This document shows positions 53,588-62,500 of a stretch of DNA of 64,000 nucleotides, in pieces; positions within the stretch are counted from its first letter, which is position 1; every line of letters begins with the position of its first letter. The notes beneath the pieces were generated by a model, which did not search any database, had not been told where the DNA came from, and worked only from the letters and a program-made list of their open reading frames with translations. Origin of the DNA: Acidimicrobiia bacterium (GTDB taxonomy: Bacteria > Actinomycetota > Acidimicrobiia > Acidimicrobiales > SKKL01); contig JBAYRL010000002.1 in assembly GCA_041676705.1 (NCBI GenBank), positions 372,001-436,000 on the forward strand. Reading direction: 5' to 3'. The translations under genes were made by a program, and so were the position numbers.

Positions 53588-54031
53588 CTAAAAGCCGGGC
53601 TTGAAAACCATAAGGTAAAGGATGACAACCAAAATGAGGTGGCTCACGCCGGTGGCCATGCCCAAAGTGCCCTGAGCGTTCATGTCACCTTCGGCTAATT
53701 TCTTGGCAGCTGGACGGGCTACTGCCGCATAAACAGCCACCAAAACAATCCAAAGAAGGGCCGCCACCATCAGCCATGTTTGCGACATTTTGAACACTTT
53801 GTCGCTCATGCCAGCGATACCAAAACCCAATAGGCCCGAAAGCACTAGCCCTGGTAGCGAAAAACGAACAATGGTGGCTTCTAAGCTTCGGCCTGCCTCA
53901 AGATCGCCACTGACGTTCAGCCGAACCAAGATCGGCCATAGCCATGCTGGTGAGAATCCAACGATTGCCGCCAAAATGTGCAGCAACAACATGAAGTTAT
54001 AGCTGGTGTCGCCAACCGCTGCGAAGAGCAT
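53588..54031 (-). CDS. Four-helix integral membrane protein (DUF2269-like)
   Basis: 147 residues with four hydrophobic segments: YNFMLLLHILAAIVGFSPAWLWPILV, FSLPGLVLSGLLGFGIAGM, TWLMVAALLWIVLVAVYAAV and LGMATGVSHLILVVILYLMVF. The first helix with LLHILAAIVGFS, resembling haem-copper-neighbourhood DUF2269/CopD-like proteins, is the only family hint. Function unknown. It stands alone between the hydratase and OsmC genes. Confidence 0.7.
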   Translation of the reverse strand: MLFAAVGDTSYNFMLLLHILAAIVGFSPAWLWPILVRLNVSGDLEAGRSLEATIVRFSLPGLVLSGLLGFGIAGMSDKVFKMSQTWLMVAALLWIVLVAVYAAVARPAAKKLAEGDMNAQGTLGMATGVSHLILVVILYLMVFKPGF

Positions 54032-54204
54032 GTTCCACTCCTAGGAAATGTGATGATCGTCGAGGTAAACCCTCGACGATGCTACTGGAACCCAACCTAC
54101 ACCACTTGGAAGGTGCCGGTTGTCACCACAAAAGGTACTCGCCGAAAAGCCGCAGACACCACTAACAACCCTTGAAGCGAACTGACCCAGCGCCCCAGCT
54201 TGGC

Positions 54205-54702
54205 CTATACGTGTGAAAGCTCGTAGGAAACAGGCACCGGGTTGGCGAACACATCACCCACCGGGCAGTGTTGGTTCACGGTGTCGGCCAGCTCTTGGTA
54301 ACGCTCGGTAGTTTCAGGGCCCGAAATCTTGACCGAAGCCTGCACATCACCAAAACCGGCACGCACCGACGAATCAAGGCCCAAGAACCCTCGTAGATCG
54401 AGGTCGCCTTCGATATCGACTTTAAGGGAATCGAAACGAATACCTAGCTGCTCGGACCAGAACCGATAACTAATTGCTTGGCAAGATCCGAGTGCCGCTA
54501 GGGCATATTCAACTGGGTTTGGCCCCAGGCCGCCTCCACCAAGTGCGGCTGGCTCATCGACAGTGAAAGTGTGAGCACCGGCACGCACCGCTACTTCGGT
54601 CACACCCACCAGCTCATGGTTCGCCCGAGCCACAATGTTGGCCGCCGCAGCGTCGCTCTTCACGGCCTCTTTCAGACCTCCAATTACCTCAGCTAGTGCC
54701 AT
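54205..54702 (-). CDS. OsmC-family peroxidase-like protein
   Basis: 165 residues; GGAAGGGA before ATG 54702. LGPNPVEYALAALGSCQAISYRFWSEQLGIRFDSLKVDIEGDLDLRGFLGLD and TVNQHCPVGDVFANPVPV show the two redox Cys (GSC and HCP) of OsmC/Ohr-type thiol peroxidases, which reduce organic hydroperoxides. The partner thiol system is not seen nearby. Confidence 0.9.
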   Translation of the reverse strand: MALAEVIGGLKEAVKSDAAAANIVARANHELVGVTEVAVRAGAHTFTVDEPAALGGGGLGPNPVEYALAALGSCQAISYRFWSEQLGIRFDSLKVDIEGDLDLRGFLGLDSSVRAGFGDVQASVKISGPETTERYQELADTVNQHCPVGDVFANPVPVSYELSHV

Positions 54703-54880
54703 TTCAATTCCCTTCCACAATTAAATGAAGGCTTAATTCTGATAAATCTGATCAACTTAGTCAAGTATTAAAGAAAATCACCCCGCCGAAGCCAATGATT
54801 TCAGCAACGCTCACCAAGAAGACCCACATTCGCCCGTCTCCAAATGCACTGATGTGGCGGGAGTCATAATATGTAGCCTC

Positions 54881-56134
54881 ATGCGCTTCGATCTTCCCCA
54901 ATCTCAACTGCCCACCGCCTGGTTCAACGCTCTTCCTCGAATGAGCGAGCCCATGCAACCACCACTTCACCCCGCCACTCGCGAACCAGTCAGCCCCGAC
55001 GACTTGGCACCGCTCTTTCCCATGGCCCTCATCCAGCAGGAAATGTCGGCCGAGCCGTGGATCGACATTCCCGGTGAAGTGCTCGAGATTCTGAAGCTGT
55101 GGAGGCCAACGCCCCTGGTGAGAGCAGTCCGGCTGGAACAAGAACTGGGCACACCGGCGCGCATTTATTACAAAGACGAATCGGTCAGCCCGGCTGGATC
55201 GCATAAGCCCAACACCGCAGTGCCGCAAGCGTATTTCAACAAGGTTGAAGGCATTACCCGACTCACCACTGAAACTGGCGCTGGCCAGTGGGGCACCTCA
55301 CTCGCCTTCGCTGCCGCCCAATACGACCTCGAGTGCAAGGTGTACATGGTGCGCACCTCGTACAACTCGAAGCCCTATCGCCGCATGCTGATGGAAACCT
55401 GGGGTGCCAGCTGCGTGCCCTCGCCCATCGACGACCCCGACAGCCCCGGTTCATTGGGCATGGCTATTAGTGACGCCGTGGCCGACGCCGTTGGTCGCGA
55501 TGATTCTCATTACGCTTTGGGCTCGGTGCTAAACCATGTGATTCTGCACCAAACCATTATCGGTTTGGAAGCCAAAGAACAACTGGCCATTGCAGGTGAA
55601 GACCGCCCGAACGTGGTTATTGGCTCATGCGGGGGTGGCTCAAACTTCGGTGGCATTGCGTTGCCATTCTTCGAAGACCAGGCTGTGCGTCTTTTAGCGG
55701 TCGAACCTTCGTCGTGCCCCACACTCACCCAAGGCACCTTCGAATACGACTTTGGCGACACCGCCGGGCTAACCCCGCTAATGCCCATGTACACCTTGGG
55801 TGCCGACTTCATGCCGCCTGAAATTCACGCTGGCGGGCTGCGCTACCACGGCGATAGTCCGATTGTTTCTGCGCTGGTAAAAGAAGGTCGAATGGAAGCC
55901 GTAGCGGTTCCACAAACCAAAGTCTTCGATGCCGCCACCATTTTTGCTCGCACTGAAGGCAAACTGCCCGCACCCGAATCGGCGCACGCCATTCGCGCCG
56001 CCATCGACGAAGCCCTAGATGCCAAAGCCAAAGGTGAAGAACGAGTAATCTTGTTCAACCTTTCGGGCCACGGATTCCTCGACTTGTCGGCCTACGACGC
56101 CTACAACAACGGCGAGCTATCCGACGATCTGTAA
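54881..56134 (+). CDS. TrpB2-type tryptophan synthase beta subunit
   Basis: 417 residues. PLP enzyme of the TrpB2 branch, which differs from TrpB1 by insertions and often works without TrpA. The PLP lysine is in VSPAGSHKPNTAVPQAYF; the phosphate-binding loop is GSCGGGSNFGG. The opening PTAWFNALPRMSEPMQPPLHPATREPVSPDDLAPLFPMALIQQEMS is typical of TrpB2. It joins serine and indole. No other trp gene is present in the window. No clear ribosome site precedes the ATG. Confidence 0.9.
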   Translation: MRFDLPQSQLPTAWFNALPRMSEPMQPPLHPATREPVSPDDLAPLFPMALIQQEMSAEPWIDIPGEVLEILKLWRPTPLVRAVRLEQELGTPARIYYKDESVSPAGSHKPNTAVPQAYFNKVEGITRLTTETGAGQWGTSLAFAAAQYDLECKVYMVRTSYNSKPYRRMLMETWGASCVPSPIDDPDSPGSLGMAISDAVADAVGRDDSHYALGSVLNHVILHQTIIGLEAKEQLAIAGEDRPNVVIGSCGGGSNFGGIALPFFEDQAVRLLAVEPSSCPTLTQGTFEYDFGDTAGLTPLMPMYTLGADFMPPEIHAGGLRYHGDSPIVSALVKEGRMEAVAVPQTKVFDAATIFARTEGKLPAPESAHAIRAAIDEALDAKAKGEERVILFNLSGHGFLDLSAYDAYNNGELSDDL

Positions 56135-56231
56135 GTCAATGCAGCCCTGGCGCTAAACCATTCAAGCCTAAGCACTAGCAAGGCTCCAGGCAGGCCAAAC
56201 TCAAGCCTTGGCACAATGCGGCACACAAGTG

Positions 56232-56281
56232 CAGTGGTTGAAACTTTGGATGCACACACCAAATTCGAGTTTCAACCACTG
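56232..56281. repeat. Hairpin-forming inverted repeat between the convergent trpB2 and fic genes
   Basis: Perfect 14-bp arms CAGTGGTTGAAACT (56232-56245) and AGTTTCAACCACTG (56268-56281), with inner TTGG/CCAA able to extend the stem. It lacks a T-run but lies between two convergent genes, so it could act as a two-way transcription barrier. Its right arm contains part of a 13-bp repeat found upstream of fic. Confidence 0.65.
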
Positions 56282-56345
56282 TCTAGGGGCACAGCTTCGA
56301 CCTTCGACCCACAGTGGCTTGGCCAGCCTTCGATCCACCTAGGTC

Positions 56346-57536
56346 TCAACTATTGATCACTTGGAATACACGGCGATTCCAAAACAACCGGTCGTAACGA
56401 TCGTCGCCGTAAGGTTCTAGCACGTTCAATTTCACTAGCTGAGCAATGGCGTTCCGGCTCGCTTGATCAGAACGACGGTATCTGGTGACCACATCAGCAA
56501 CGTTCAGCACTGGGTTAGCAATGAGATCGTCAGCGATGTCAATCGCAAGGCGACCGCGTGGAAGGTTGGCACGAACAGACTGTGCGAGTTCCTCTTTCAG
56601 CACGAGTAAGCGCTTAATTCTCTGGTAGCCAGCATGTGCTTCGTCTCTGACTGCGGTCGCTAGGAACTCAATCCACGGCGCCCACTCACCACTTTGGCTA
56701 ACCCGCAGCAGGTGATCACGATATTCGCTAGCTCTTTCGGTGAGCCACACCGACACTGATAGAACCGGCTGGTTGAGCTCTTTTTCTGCCATGAGTTGTA
56801 ACACCATCACGAGACGGCCAACGCGACCGTTCCCATCGGTAAAGGGATGGAGAGTTTCAAACTGATAGTGAGCCATGGCTACACGTGCCAAGAGCGGGAT
56901 CGTCTGTCGCGGCTCATCGGCCAAGAGCCAGCTAAGCCATCGATCACACATAGCGCGCAGAGCATCTCCCGGAGGAGGTGGCACAAAGCGTGCCTCATGA
57001 ATCGGGCGATTCTTGGTGCCAATAAACACCTGGCTGTCACGGATCTCTCCCGCCTTGGGGCCATCGCTCGACGTACCTTCAACCATTAGGGCCTGCAGAG
57101 ATGAAATAAGCCCCCAAGTAATCGGTCTCTCATCAATCCAGTCGAACGCATACGCTGCTGCCCGTGTGTAATTCAGCACTTCTGCGACATCTGGTGCGAT
57201 ATTTTCTCGCTGATTAGAAGCTTCAAGAACTTCAGCGGCCATGACCTCGGGCAGAGCGGCAAAGGTTCCTTCCAATGCCGACGTTCCAATTGCCTCACGC
57301 CGGGTCACAACACGAGTTATCAACCGAGGGTTCGGGATCAAGTCGGCCATAGCGTCAAGCCTGGCTAACGCTGCTCTGGCCTCTGTGATCACCAACCAAG
57401 TGGAATCAGGCAGCTTTAACTCATTGGGTAGATCGTGAGGAATGTAGGCATCAATTGCGTAATCCGCGCCAATACGAGCGTCAAAGCCAGAAATAGGCAC
57501 CGTAGTCCCAACCGGTGAATTAGCTAGACTGGCCAT
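56346..57536 (-). CDS. Fic-domain AMP-transferase with N-terminal inhibitory motif (class II)
   Basis: 396 residues. The active-site loop is HPFTDGNGRVGR, matching HPFx(D/E)GNGRxGR, so AMPylation (or related NMP transfer) is expected. The N-terminal GTSALEGTFAALPE contains TSALEG, the (S/T)xxxE(G/N) inhibitory helix whose Glu blocks ATP until released. The last 100 residues form a winged-helix-like region (VLNVADVVTRYRRSDQASRNAIAQLVKLNVLEPYG), as in Fic/DOC proteins that also bind DNA. ATG 57536 chosen over TTG 57554. It stands alone and looks accessory; target unknown. Confidence 0.9.
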   Translation of the reverse strand: MASLANSPVGTTVPISGFDARIGADYAIDAYIPHDLPNELKLPDSTWLVITEARAALARLDAMADLIPNPRLITRVVTRREAIGTSALEGTFAALPEVMAAEVLEASNQRENIAPDVAEVLNYTRAAAYAFDWIDERPITWGLISSLQALMVEGTSSDGPKAGEIRDSQVFIGTKNRPIHEARFVPPPPGDALRAMCDRWLSWLLADEPRQTIPLLARVAMAHYQFETLHPFTDGNGRVGRLVMVLQLMAEKELNQPVLSVSVWLTERASEYRDHLLRVSQSGEWAPWIEFLATAVRDEAHAGYQRIKRLLVLKEELAQSVRANLPRGRLAIDIADDLIANPVLNVADVVTRYRRSDQASRNAIAQLVKLNVLEPYGDDRYDRLFWNRRVFQVINS

Positions 57537-57671
57537 AACTGGGATTCTAGACAACCAAATCCCAGTTTCAGCCTCGAAACTTGGAATTACATTGATGAAA
57601 TTCGAGTTTCGCTAAACCTCAAATCGTGCAAAATCATGAATGATTCGGTTTCATGTCGCCGACCACCTACA

Positions 57672-59429
57672 TCATCGCTGGATGAAGATGTTGTAGAAGC
57701 GTGCATAGCCATAATCGGCACCAGTACCGGGCGAGCCGTCTGGCAACAGCCAGCTAGTAACGCCTTTAATGTCGTCGCGGTAGCCAACCATGGTGGGTGT
57801 ACCCACGTTCCAAACATATGGTACGAGTTCCGACGTGACCCGGTTGATCTCGGAAACCGCTTCGAATCGCACCTCAAAATCGGTGTTGGTCGCCAGCACC
57901 TCTAGCGCTTCGTCAATCCTCGGGTCAGTGAGGTTTGAGGGGTTGGAAGCTGTGGTTGCCACTGGACCAAACGCACCACGGAAATAGGTGAGCGGATCGG
58001 ATTCACCAGCACCAGCGCGATAACAAGCCAACATAAAGTTGCCCTTGAAAGGCGGATCGGTATCGGCGGTACCCACCACGTGAGCAATCATGGTGGCCTG
58101 ATCCACCTGGATAAGCTCGAGATCGATACCAATTTCGCCCCATAGACTTTGCAGCAGTTGAGCGCCCTGCAAAAGGCTGGGGTCAGGCTGGCACTCATAA
58201 GTAGCGGTCACGGCTGCACCTACCGGCTTGCCGTCGGAACGGTCGGGATCGGCCTTGTACTCTTCCACCAACTCCGCCGCCCGTTCAGGATTGGCGCCGT
58301 CAATGCCCGGATAGTCAACCATCGCCTCACGTGAGAACCACGGACTATCCTCAGCGAAAGCCCCTATGGCATTTGGCACCAAGCCGTCGTCATCACGCAC
58401 CCGAGCCATGGCGTCTTGGTCGTTGGCATAGGCCAGCGCCCGACGAATGCGAACGTCATCGAGCGGCGGGACCAAGGTATTGATCATGGTTACCGACGAC
58501 TGGTTTCCAGCCGACAACGCGCCATCAAAACCACCCGAATCCATCATGGAAAGAACACGTTTAATGCTCGGACCCCGCAACGACTGAATCATCTGAATAT
58601 CATCAGCCGCCAAAGCCGCTACCCGGCTCTCATCGTCGGGAATCACCCGGAACTCAATGCCATCTAGATAGGGCAACTGGTCACCGTTAGCAGCCGTCAT
58701 CCAATAGTTCTCGTTGCGCTTCACCACCAGGCGGTCATCACGAGTCCACGACACAAACTCGAAAGGCCCTGTGCCAACCGGACGGTTTCCAAAGCCTTCC
58801 GGGTCGGCCTCATAAGCTTCACGCGAAATCGGATAGCCGATATTGGCCCGAATAAGGTCAGGGAAACCGGCATTTGGTTCGCTAAGTACATATTTCACGG
58901 TGAGATCATCGACAATCTCCATGCCCGTCACCCCAGCATTCACCAAGGTGCCACGGTTGCGAGCACCCTCAGCAAAGTGCAGTGTGTCGAAGTTCCACTT
59001 CAAGGTCTCGGCATCGAGTGGTGTGCCGTCGTGGAATTGCACCCCCTCACGTAAGGTCACGGTCCACTCGGTCAGTTCATCGTTGGCTTCTAGTGATTCG
59101 GCCAAGAAGGGCTTATACAAACCATTGGCATCGAGGTTCACCAGCGGATCGTAAATCGACAAGGCAATGATGGTGCCCGGAGCAGCAAATGAACCTTTCC
59201 CAGGGGTCCACTCGTTGGTTTCGGTTTCTACCCCCACCACAATCTTGCCGCCATAGGAAGGCGACACCTCTTCTTCGGGCTCGCTGGTTTCACCACCACT
59301 TGGCTTGGTGGTACTGGTTCCTCCCGAGGAGGCATCGTCGTTGTCGTTCCCCCCACAGGCACCAGCAACGATCGCTAAAGCAGCCATCAACGCCAACAGC
59401 CGCATCAGGCCTTTTCGCTTTCTAGTCAA
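57672..59429 (-). CDS. ABC transporter substrate-binding lipoprotein, family 5
   Basis: 585 residues. TTG start with GGGGGAG five bases before it. Lipobox VAGAC after a hydrophobic signal, then an acidic Ser/Gly linker. SBP_bac_5 features: YGGKIVVGVETETNEWTPGKGSF, SEWTVTLREGVQFHDGTPLDAETLKWNFD, GTGPFEFVSWTRDDRLVVKRNENYW. Such proteins capture peptides, nickel or other solutes for an ABC importer; permease and ATPase genes are not in the window. It is closely similar to the next upstream SBP, so the pair arose by duplication. Confidence 0.92.
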   Translation of the reverse strand: MTRKRKGLMRLLALMAALAIVAGACGGNDNDDASSGGTSTTKPSGGETSEPEEEVSPSYGGKIVVGVETETNEWTPGKGSFAAPGTIIALSIYDPLVNLDANGLYKPFLAESLEANDELTEWTVTLREGVQFHDGTPLDAETLKWNFDTLHFAEGARNRGTLVNAGVTGMEIVDDLTVKYVLSEPNAGFPDLIRANIGYPISREAYEADPEGFGNRPVGTGPFEFVSWTRDDRLVVKRNENYWMTAANGDQLPYLDGIEFRVIPDDESRVAALAADDIQMIQSLRGPSIKRVLSMMDSGGFDGALSAGNQSSVTMINTLVPPLDDVRIRRALAYANDQDAMARVRDDDGLVPNAIGAFAEDSPWFSREAMVDYPGIDGANPERAAELVEEYKADPDRSDGKPVGAAVTATYECQPDPSLLQGAQLLQSLWGEIGIDLELIQVDQATMIAHVVGTADTDPPFKGNFMLACYRAGAGESDPLTYFRGAFGPVATTASNPSNLTDPRIDEALEVLATNTDFEVRFEAVSEINRVTSELVPYVWNVGTPTMVGYRDDIKGVTSWLLPDGSPGTGADYGYARFYNIFIQR

Positions 59430-59460
59430 AGCAACTCCCCCAATTAATTGTCAGTTGATT

Positions 59461-59476
59461 AATAACGTTTGTTATT
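59461..59476. promoter_or_regulatory. Palindromic operator-like site upstream of the first SBP gene
   Basis: AATAACGTTTGTTATT: 6-bp arms around GTTT. The same pattern (ATAAC-N4-GTTAT) stands upstream of the second SBP gene. A shared repressor or activator site is plausible. Confidence 0.5.
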
Positions 59477-59544
59477 TACACGTACCAATTATTTATCAGA
59501 GGTAAGCCTGCCACACAAGCTGGCCTGATTCGAAGCCTTACATG

Positions 59545-59592
59545 AGAAAAACCCCGCTTTTATTATGGAGCTAACAAAAGCGGGGTTTTTCT
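59545..59592 (-). terminator. Strong hairpin terminator between the two SBP genes
   Basis: 17-bp perfect stem, arms 59545-59561 and 59576-59592, with A-run/T-run ends around ACCCCGC/GCGGGGT and a 14-base loop. It can terminate transcription on both strands; on the minus strand it follows the upstream SBP gene. Confidence 0.9.
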
Positions 59593-59722
59593 AAATCACA
59601 GCTAGGTTCTCACTGCCCACTACCCAGTAGGGGCCATGCCCTCGAAACACTTGGCACCAACAGTGCTTGGCGTTCCGAGGACGCTCAACAAAGAGCCCTC
59701 AACAAAGAGCCCACGTTGGGGC

Positions 59723-61486
59723 CTACTTAGCGATGAAGGCCGTGTAATAACGAGCGATACCGTCTGGGGTACCAGTACCCTCAGTGCCGTCTGGGAAAAG
59801 CCAGTCTGGGATTCCGAGCACGTCTTTGCGGTAGCCAATCAAAGTCGGAGTACCCGAGTTCCAAATGTGGGGAACTTGCTCGGAAACCACGGTGCTGATC
59901 TCAGCCATAGCCTCGTAGCGATCACTGAACGCCGAACTTTCACGCAGGCGCACCAGGGCATCATCGATACGAGGATCGGTGAAGTTGGAGACGTTGCCAG
60001 GTGTGGTGTCGGAAGGACCAAAGTAGGCCAGCATATTGAGAAGGGGATCGCCTTCGCCACCACTTGAACGCCAGCAAGCGATCTGGAAGGTGCCTTTACG
60101 AGGTGGATCGGTGTCGGCGCTGCCCACCACGTTGGCCACCATGGTGGCCTGGTCAACCTGAATCAACTCAAGATCAATACCAATGCCTTGCCACTGGTTC
60201 TGCAAAAGCTGAGCCGTTTGCATGAGGCTCGGGTCTGGCTGGCACTGATAAACGATATTGATGGGGTCGCCAGGGGCCTTACCATCAGAACGGTCCGGGT
60301 CAGCACGATATTCTTCCACCAACTCGGTGGCACGTTCCGGGTTTAACTCGGAAGCACCTGGGTAGTCGGCCACGGCTTCGGCAGAAAACCACGGACTATC
60401 TTCAGAGAAGAAACCGTTCGCCAGAGGCACTAAGCCATCATCGTCGCGGACCTTAGCAATAGCGTCACGATCGTTCACATAGGCCAAGGCCTGGCGAATT
60501 CGCAGGTCGTCTAGGGGTGGCGAAAGGGTGTTCAACAAGCTGTTTGACGACTGGTTACCGGCATACAGGCTGGCTTCGAAACCGCCATCTTCCACCATGC
60601 CCAACACCTTCTTGATGCTTGGGCCGCGCAGAGTTTGAATCACCTGAATGTCATCGGCCGACAGGGCGGCGGTACGGCTCTGGTCATCGGGAATTACCCG
60701 GAACTCAATGCCATCAAGGTAAGGCAACTGATCGCCATTGACAGCGGTTTGCCAGTAGTTTTCGTTCCGCTTCACGACTAAGCGGTCATCACGGCTCCAA
60801 GAGACAAACTCGAAAGGTCCGGTACCTACAGGATGGTTGCCAAAACCTTCAGGGTCGGCCTCATAAGCGGTGGGTGAAACGGGATAGCCCACGTAGCTGC
60901 GCAGATATTCTGGGAAGGCAGCGTTCGGACCACTGAGGGTGTACTTAACGGTCAGATCGTCAACTATCTCCATGCCAGTGGTACCAGCGTTAAGCAGAGT
61001 TCCCCGGTTGCGCACACCTTCGGCGAAGTGCAGGTTGTCCCAGTTCCACTTCAGCGCTTCGGCATCGAGGGTCGTGCCGTCGTGGAATTGCACTCCTTCA
61101 CGCAAAGTGAGCGTCCACTCTGAAAGATCTTCGTTCGGCTCCATCGACTCGGCCAAGAAGGGGCGGAATCGGCCTTCTGGGTCAAGCGCAATTAGTGGAT
61201 CGTAAAAGCTGAGGGCGATCATGGCGCCGGGGGCCGTGAAGGTACCACTCTTTGGATCCCATTCGTCGGTTTCGGTTTCCACGCCCACCACGATTTTGCC
61301 GCCGTAGGAGGCCTCTACATCTTGGTTTTCATCGCCACCTGTTTTACCGGGCTGGATTGCGGTTGAAGGGGTATTGGAACCAGATTCCTTATCACCATTA
61401 TCACTTCCACAAGCGGCTCCAAAAACCGCTAATGACATCAGTACTGCTAATAGCCGAAGACCTAATCGGCGTGGCCTACTACTCAA
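59723..61486 (-). CDS. ABC transporter substrate-binding lipoprotein, family 5 (paralogue)
   Basis: 587 residues. TTG 61486 is chosen because AAGGAG stands six bases upstream; a TTG at 61519 gives only a polar extension. Lipobox FGAAC. The body (YGGKIVVGVETETDEWDPKSGTF, LREGVQFHDGTTLDAEALKWNWDNLHFAEG) runs parallel to the neighbouring SBP, with clear differences in loops, so the two probably bind related but not identical ligands. No importer membrane genes are nearby in the window. Confidence 0.92.
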   Translation of the reverse strand: MSSRPRRLGLRLLAVLMSLAVFGAACGSDNGDKESGSNTPSTAIQPGKTGGDENQDVEASYGGKIVVGVETETDEWDPKSGTFTAPGAMIALSFYDPLIALDPEGRFRPFLAESMEPNEDLSEWTLTLREGVQFHDGTTLDAEALKWNWDNLHFAEGVRNRGTLLNAGTTGMEIVDDLTVKYTLSGPNAAFPEYLRSYVGYPVSPTAYEADPEGFGNHPVGTGPFEFVSWSRDDRLVVKRNENYWQTAVNGDQLPYLDGIEFRVIPDDQSRTAALSADDIQVIQTLRGPSIKKVLGMVEDGGFEASLYAGNQSSNSLLNTLSPPLDDLRIRQALAYVNDRDAIAKVRDDDGLVPLANGFFSEDSPWFSAEAVADYPGASELNPERATELVEEYRADPDRSDGKAPGDPINIVYQCQPDPSLMQTAQLLQNQWQGIGIDLELIQVDQATMVANVVGSADTDPPRKGTFQIACWRSSGGEGDPLLNMLAYFGPSDTTPGNVSNFTDPRIDDALVRLRESSAFSDRYEAMAEISTVVSEQVPHIWNSGTPTLIGYRKDVLGIPDWLFPDGTEGTGTPDGIARYYTAFIAK

Positions 61487-61600
61487 GAATTTCTCCTTAT
61501 TGGCACTGGGCTTAGCCAACTACGAAAAGCCCCCCAATTGATTAGTTCGATTAACTAACCAACCCGGTCATGACATCACGGCTTCTTGTTGACATGCAAA

Positions 61601-61630
61601 ATAATAGTGACAAAATTCACTTATTAACAA
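61601..61630 (-). promoter_or_regulatory. Probable promoter of the second SBP gene
   Basis: On the minus strand TTGTTA (61625-61630), an 18-base spacer and TATTAT (61601-61606). It lies about 115 bases upstream of the TTG start. The palindromic site at 61638-61651 sits just upstream of the -35 box. Confidence 0.5.
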
Positions 61631-61637
61631 TTTGTCA

Positions 61638-61651
61638 ATAACGGTTGTTAT
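61638..61651. promoter_or_regulatory. Palindromic operator-like site upstream of the second SBP gene
   Basis: ATAACGGTTGTTAT: 5-bp arms ATAAC/GTTAT around GGTT, matching the site before the first SBP gene at 59461-59476. Confidence 0.5.
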
Positions 61652-61742
61652 GAGAAAGACGCCCATTCACGGGCATTGCAGCCTTTAATCGCCCTGAACG
61701 GACGGCCAGCGAGTACGGTTGATACATGCAAGGACGGCATCG

Positions 61743-62468
61743 ATGACAGGCATTTATCTCTTTGCCTTGGCCGCGGGTCTACCTCTTATTATCTGGTCGC
61801 TGCTATCGGGGGGTGACCACGGCGATGGCGGATACGACAGCAATTACGAACTCGGAAGCGGCGATTTCAGCGGTGGCGATCTCGCCGGTGACCTTGGCGG
61901 CGGCTTCGGAGGCGGCGATGTGGGTGGTGACATCGGCCTAGGCGATATCAACATCGACACCGGCGACCTTGGTACTGGTCACGGCGGCCTATCTCATGTG
62001 GGAGACCACGGCGCTTATGGCACTCACGAAGGTTTTGGGGCCATCATGCTGCGCCTCTTTCCCCTCAGCTCCATTTCAATATTCCTGTCCGTTTTCGGCA
62101 TGACTGGGGTTGCCCTTGGCCTAGTTGGGAACTCGACTGTAACCACCCTCGGGTTTGCCCTCGCGCTTGGACTTGGTGCCGGAGCATTAAACAGCACCGT
62201 GTTTTCATATCTACACAAGAGCGAGTCAAACACCGCTGTAAGCGATTCGTCGCTAATGGGTGCCACCGGACACGTGGTGCTGCCTATTGGCATCTCGCGA
62301 CGAGGTCGTGTTGCGCTAAGTATGCACGGCCAAACGGTTTACCTAAGCGCTCAACTGCTCGAAAGTGAAAACGGCACAAATCGCCTCGACATACACGCAC
62401 CAGTTTTGGTGGTTGAAGTTAAGCACGGAATAGCAACCGTCGTCCCCATAGAAGAAAACTTAACCTAA
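61743..62468 (+). CDS. NfeD-like membrane protein with Gly/Asp-rich extracytoplasmic segment
   Basis: 241 residues. First helix YLFALAAGLPLIIWSLL, then about 60 residues rich in GGD/GDL repeats (SGDFSGGDLAGDLGGGFGGGDVGGDIG), two more helix regions (LFPLSSISIFLSVFGMTGVALGLVG and VTTLGFALALGLGAG), and a C-terminal OB-fold-like domain (LMGATGHVVLPIGISRRGRVALSMHGQTVYLSAQLLES). NfeD-type proteins pair with flotillins, and the flotillin gene starts 32 bases later. Start ATG 61743 begins the first helix; the frame from 61719 has no clear ribosome site. Confidence 0.8.
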   Translation: MTGIYLFALAAGLPLIIWSLLSGGDHGDGGYDSNYELGSGDFSGGDLAGDLGGGFGGGDVGGDIGLGDINIDTGDLGTGHGGLSHVGDHGAYGTHEGFGAIMLRLFPLSSISIFLSVFGMTGVALGLVGNSTVTTLGFALALGLGAGALNSTVFSYLHKSESNTAVSDSSLMGATGHVVLPIGISRRGRVALSMHGQTVYLSAQLLESENGTNRLDIHAPVLVVEVKHGIATVVPIEENLT

Positions 62469-62500
62469 TCTAACGAGATACCGCCCTGGAGGAATTACCT

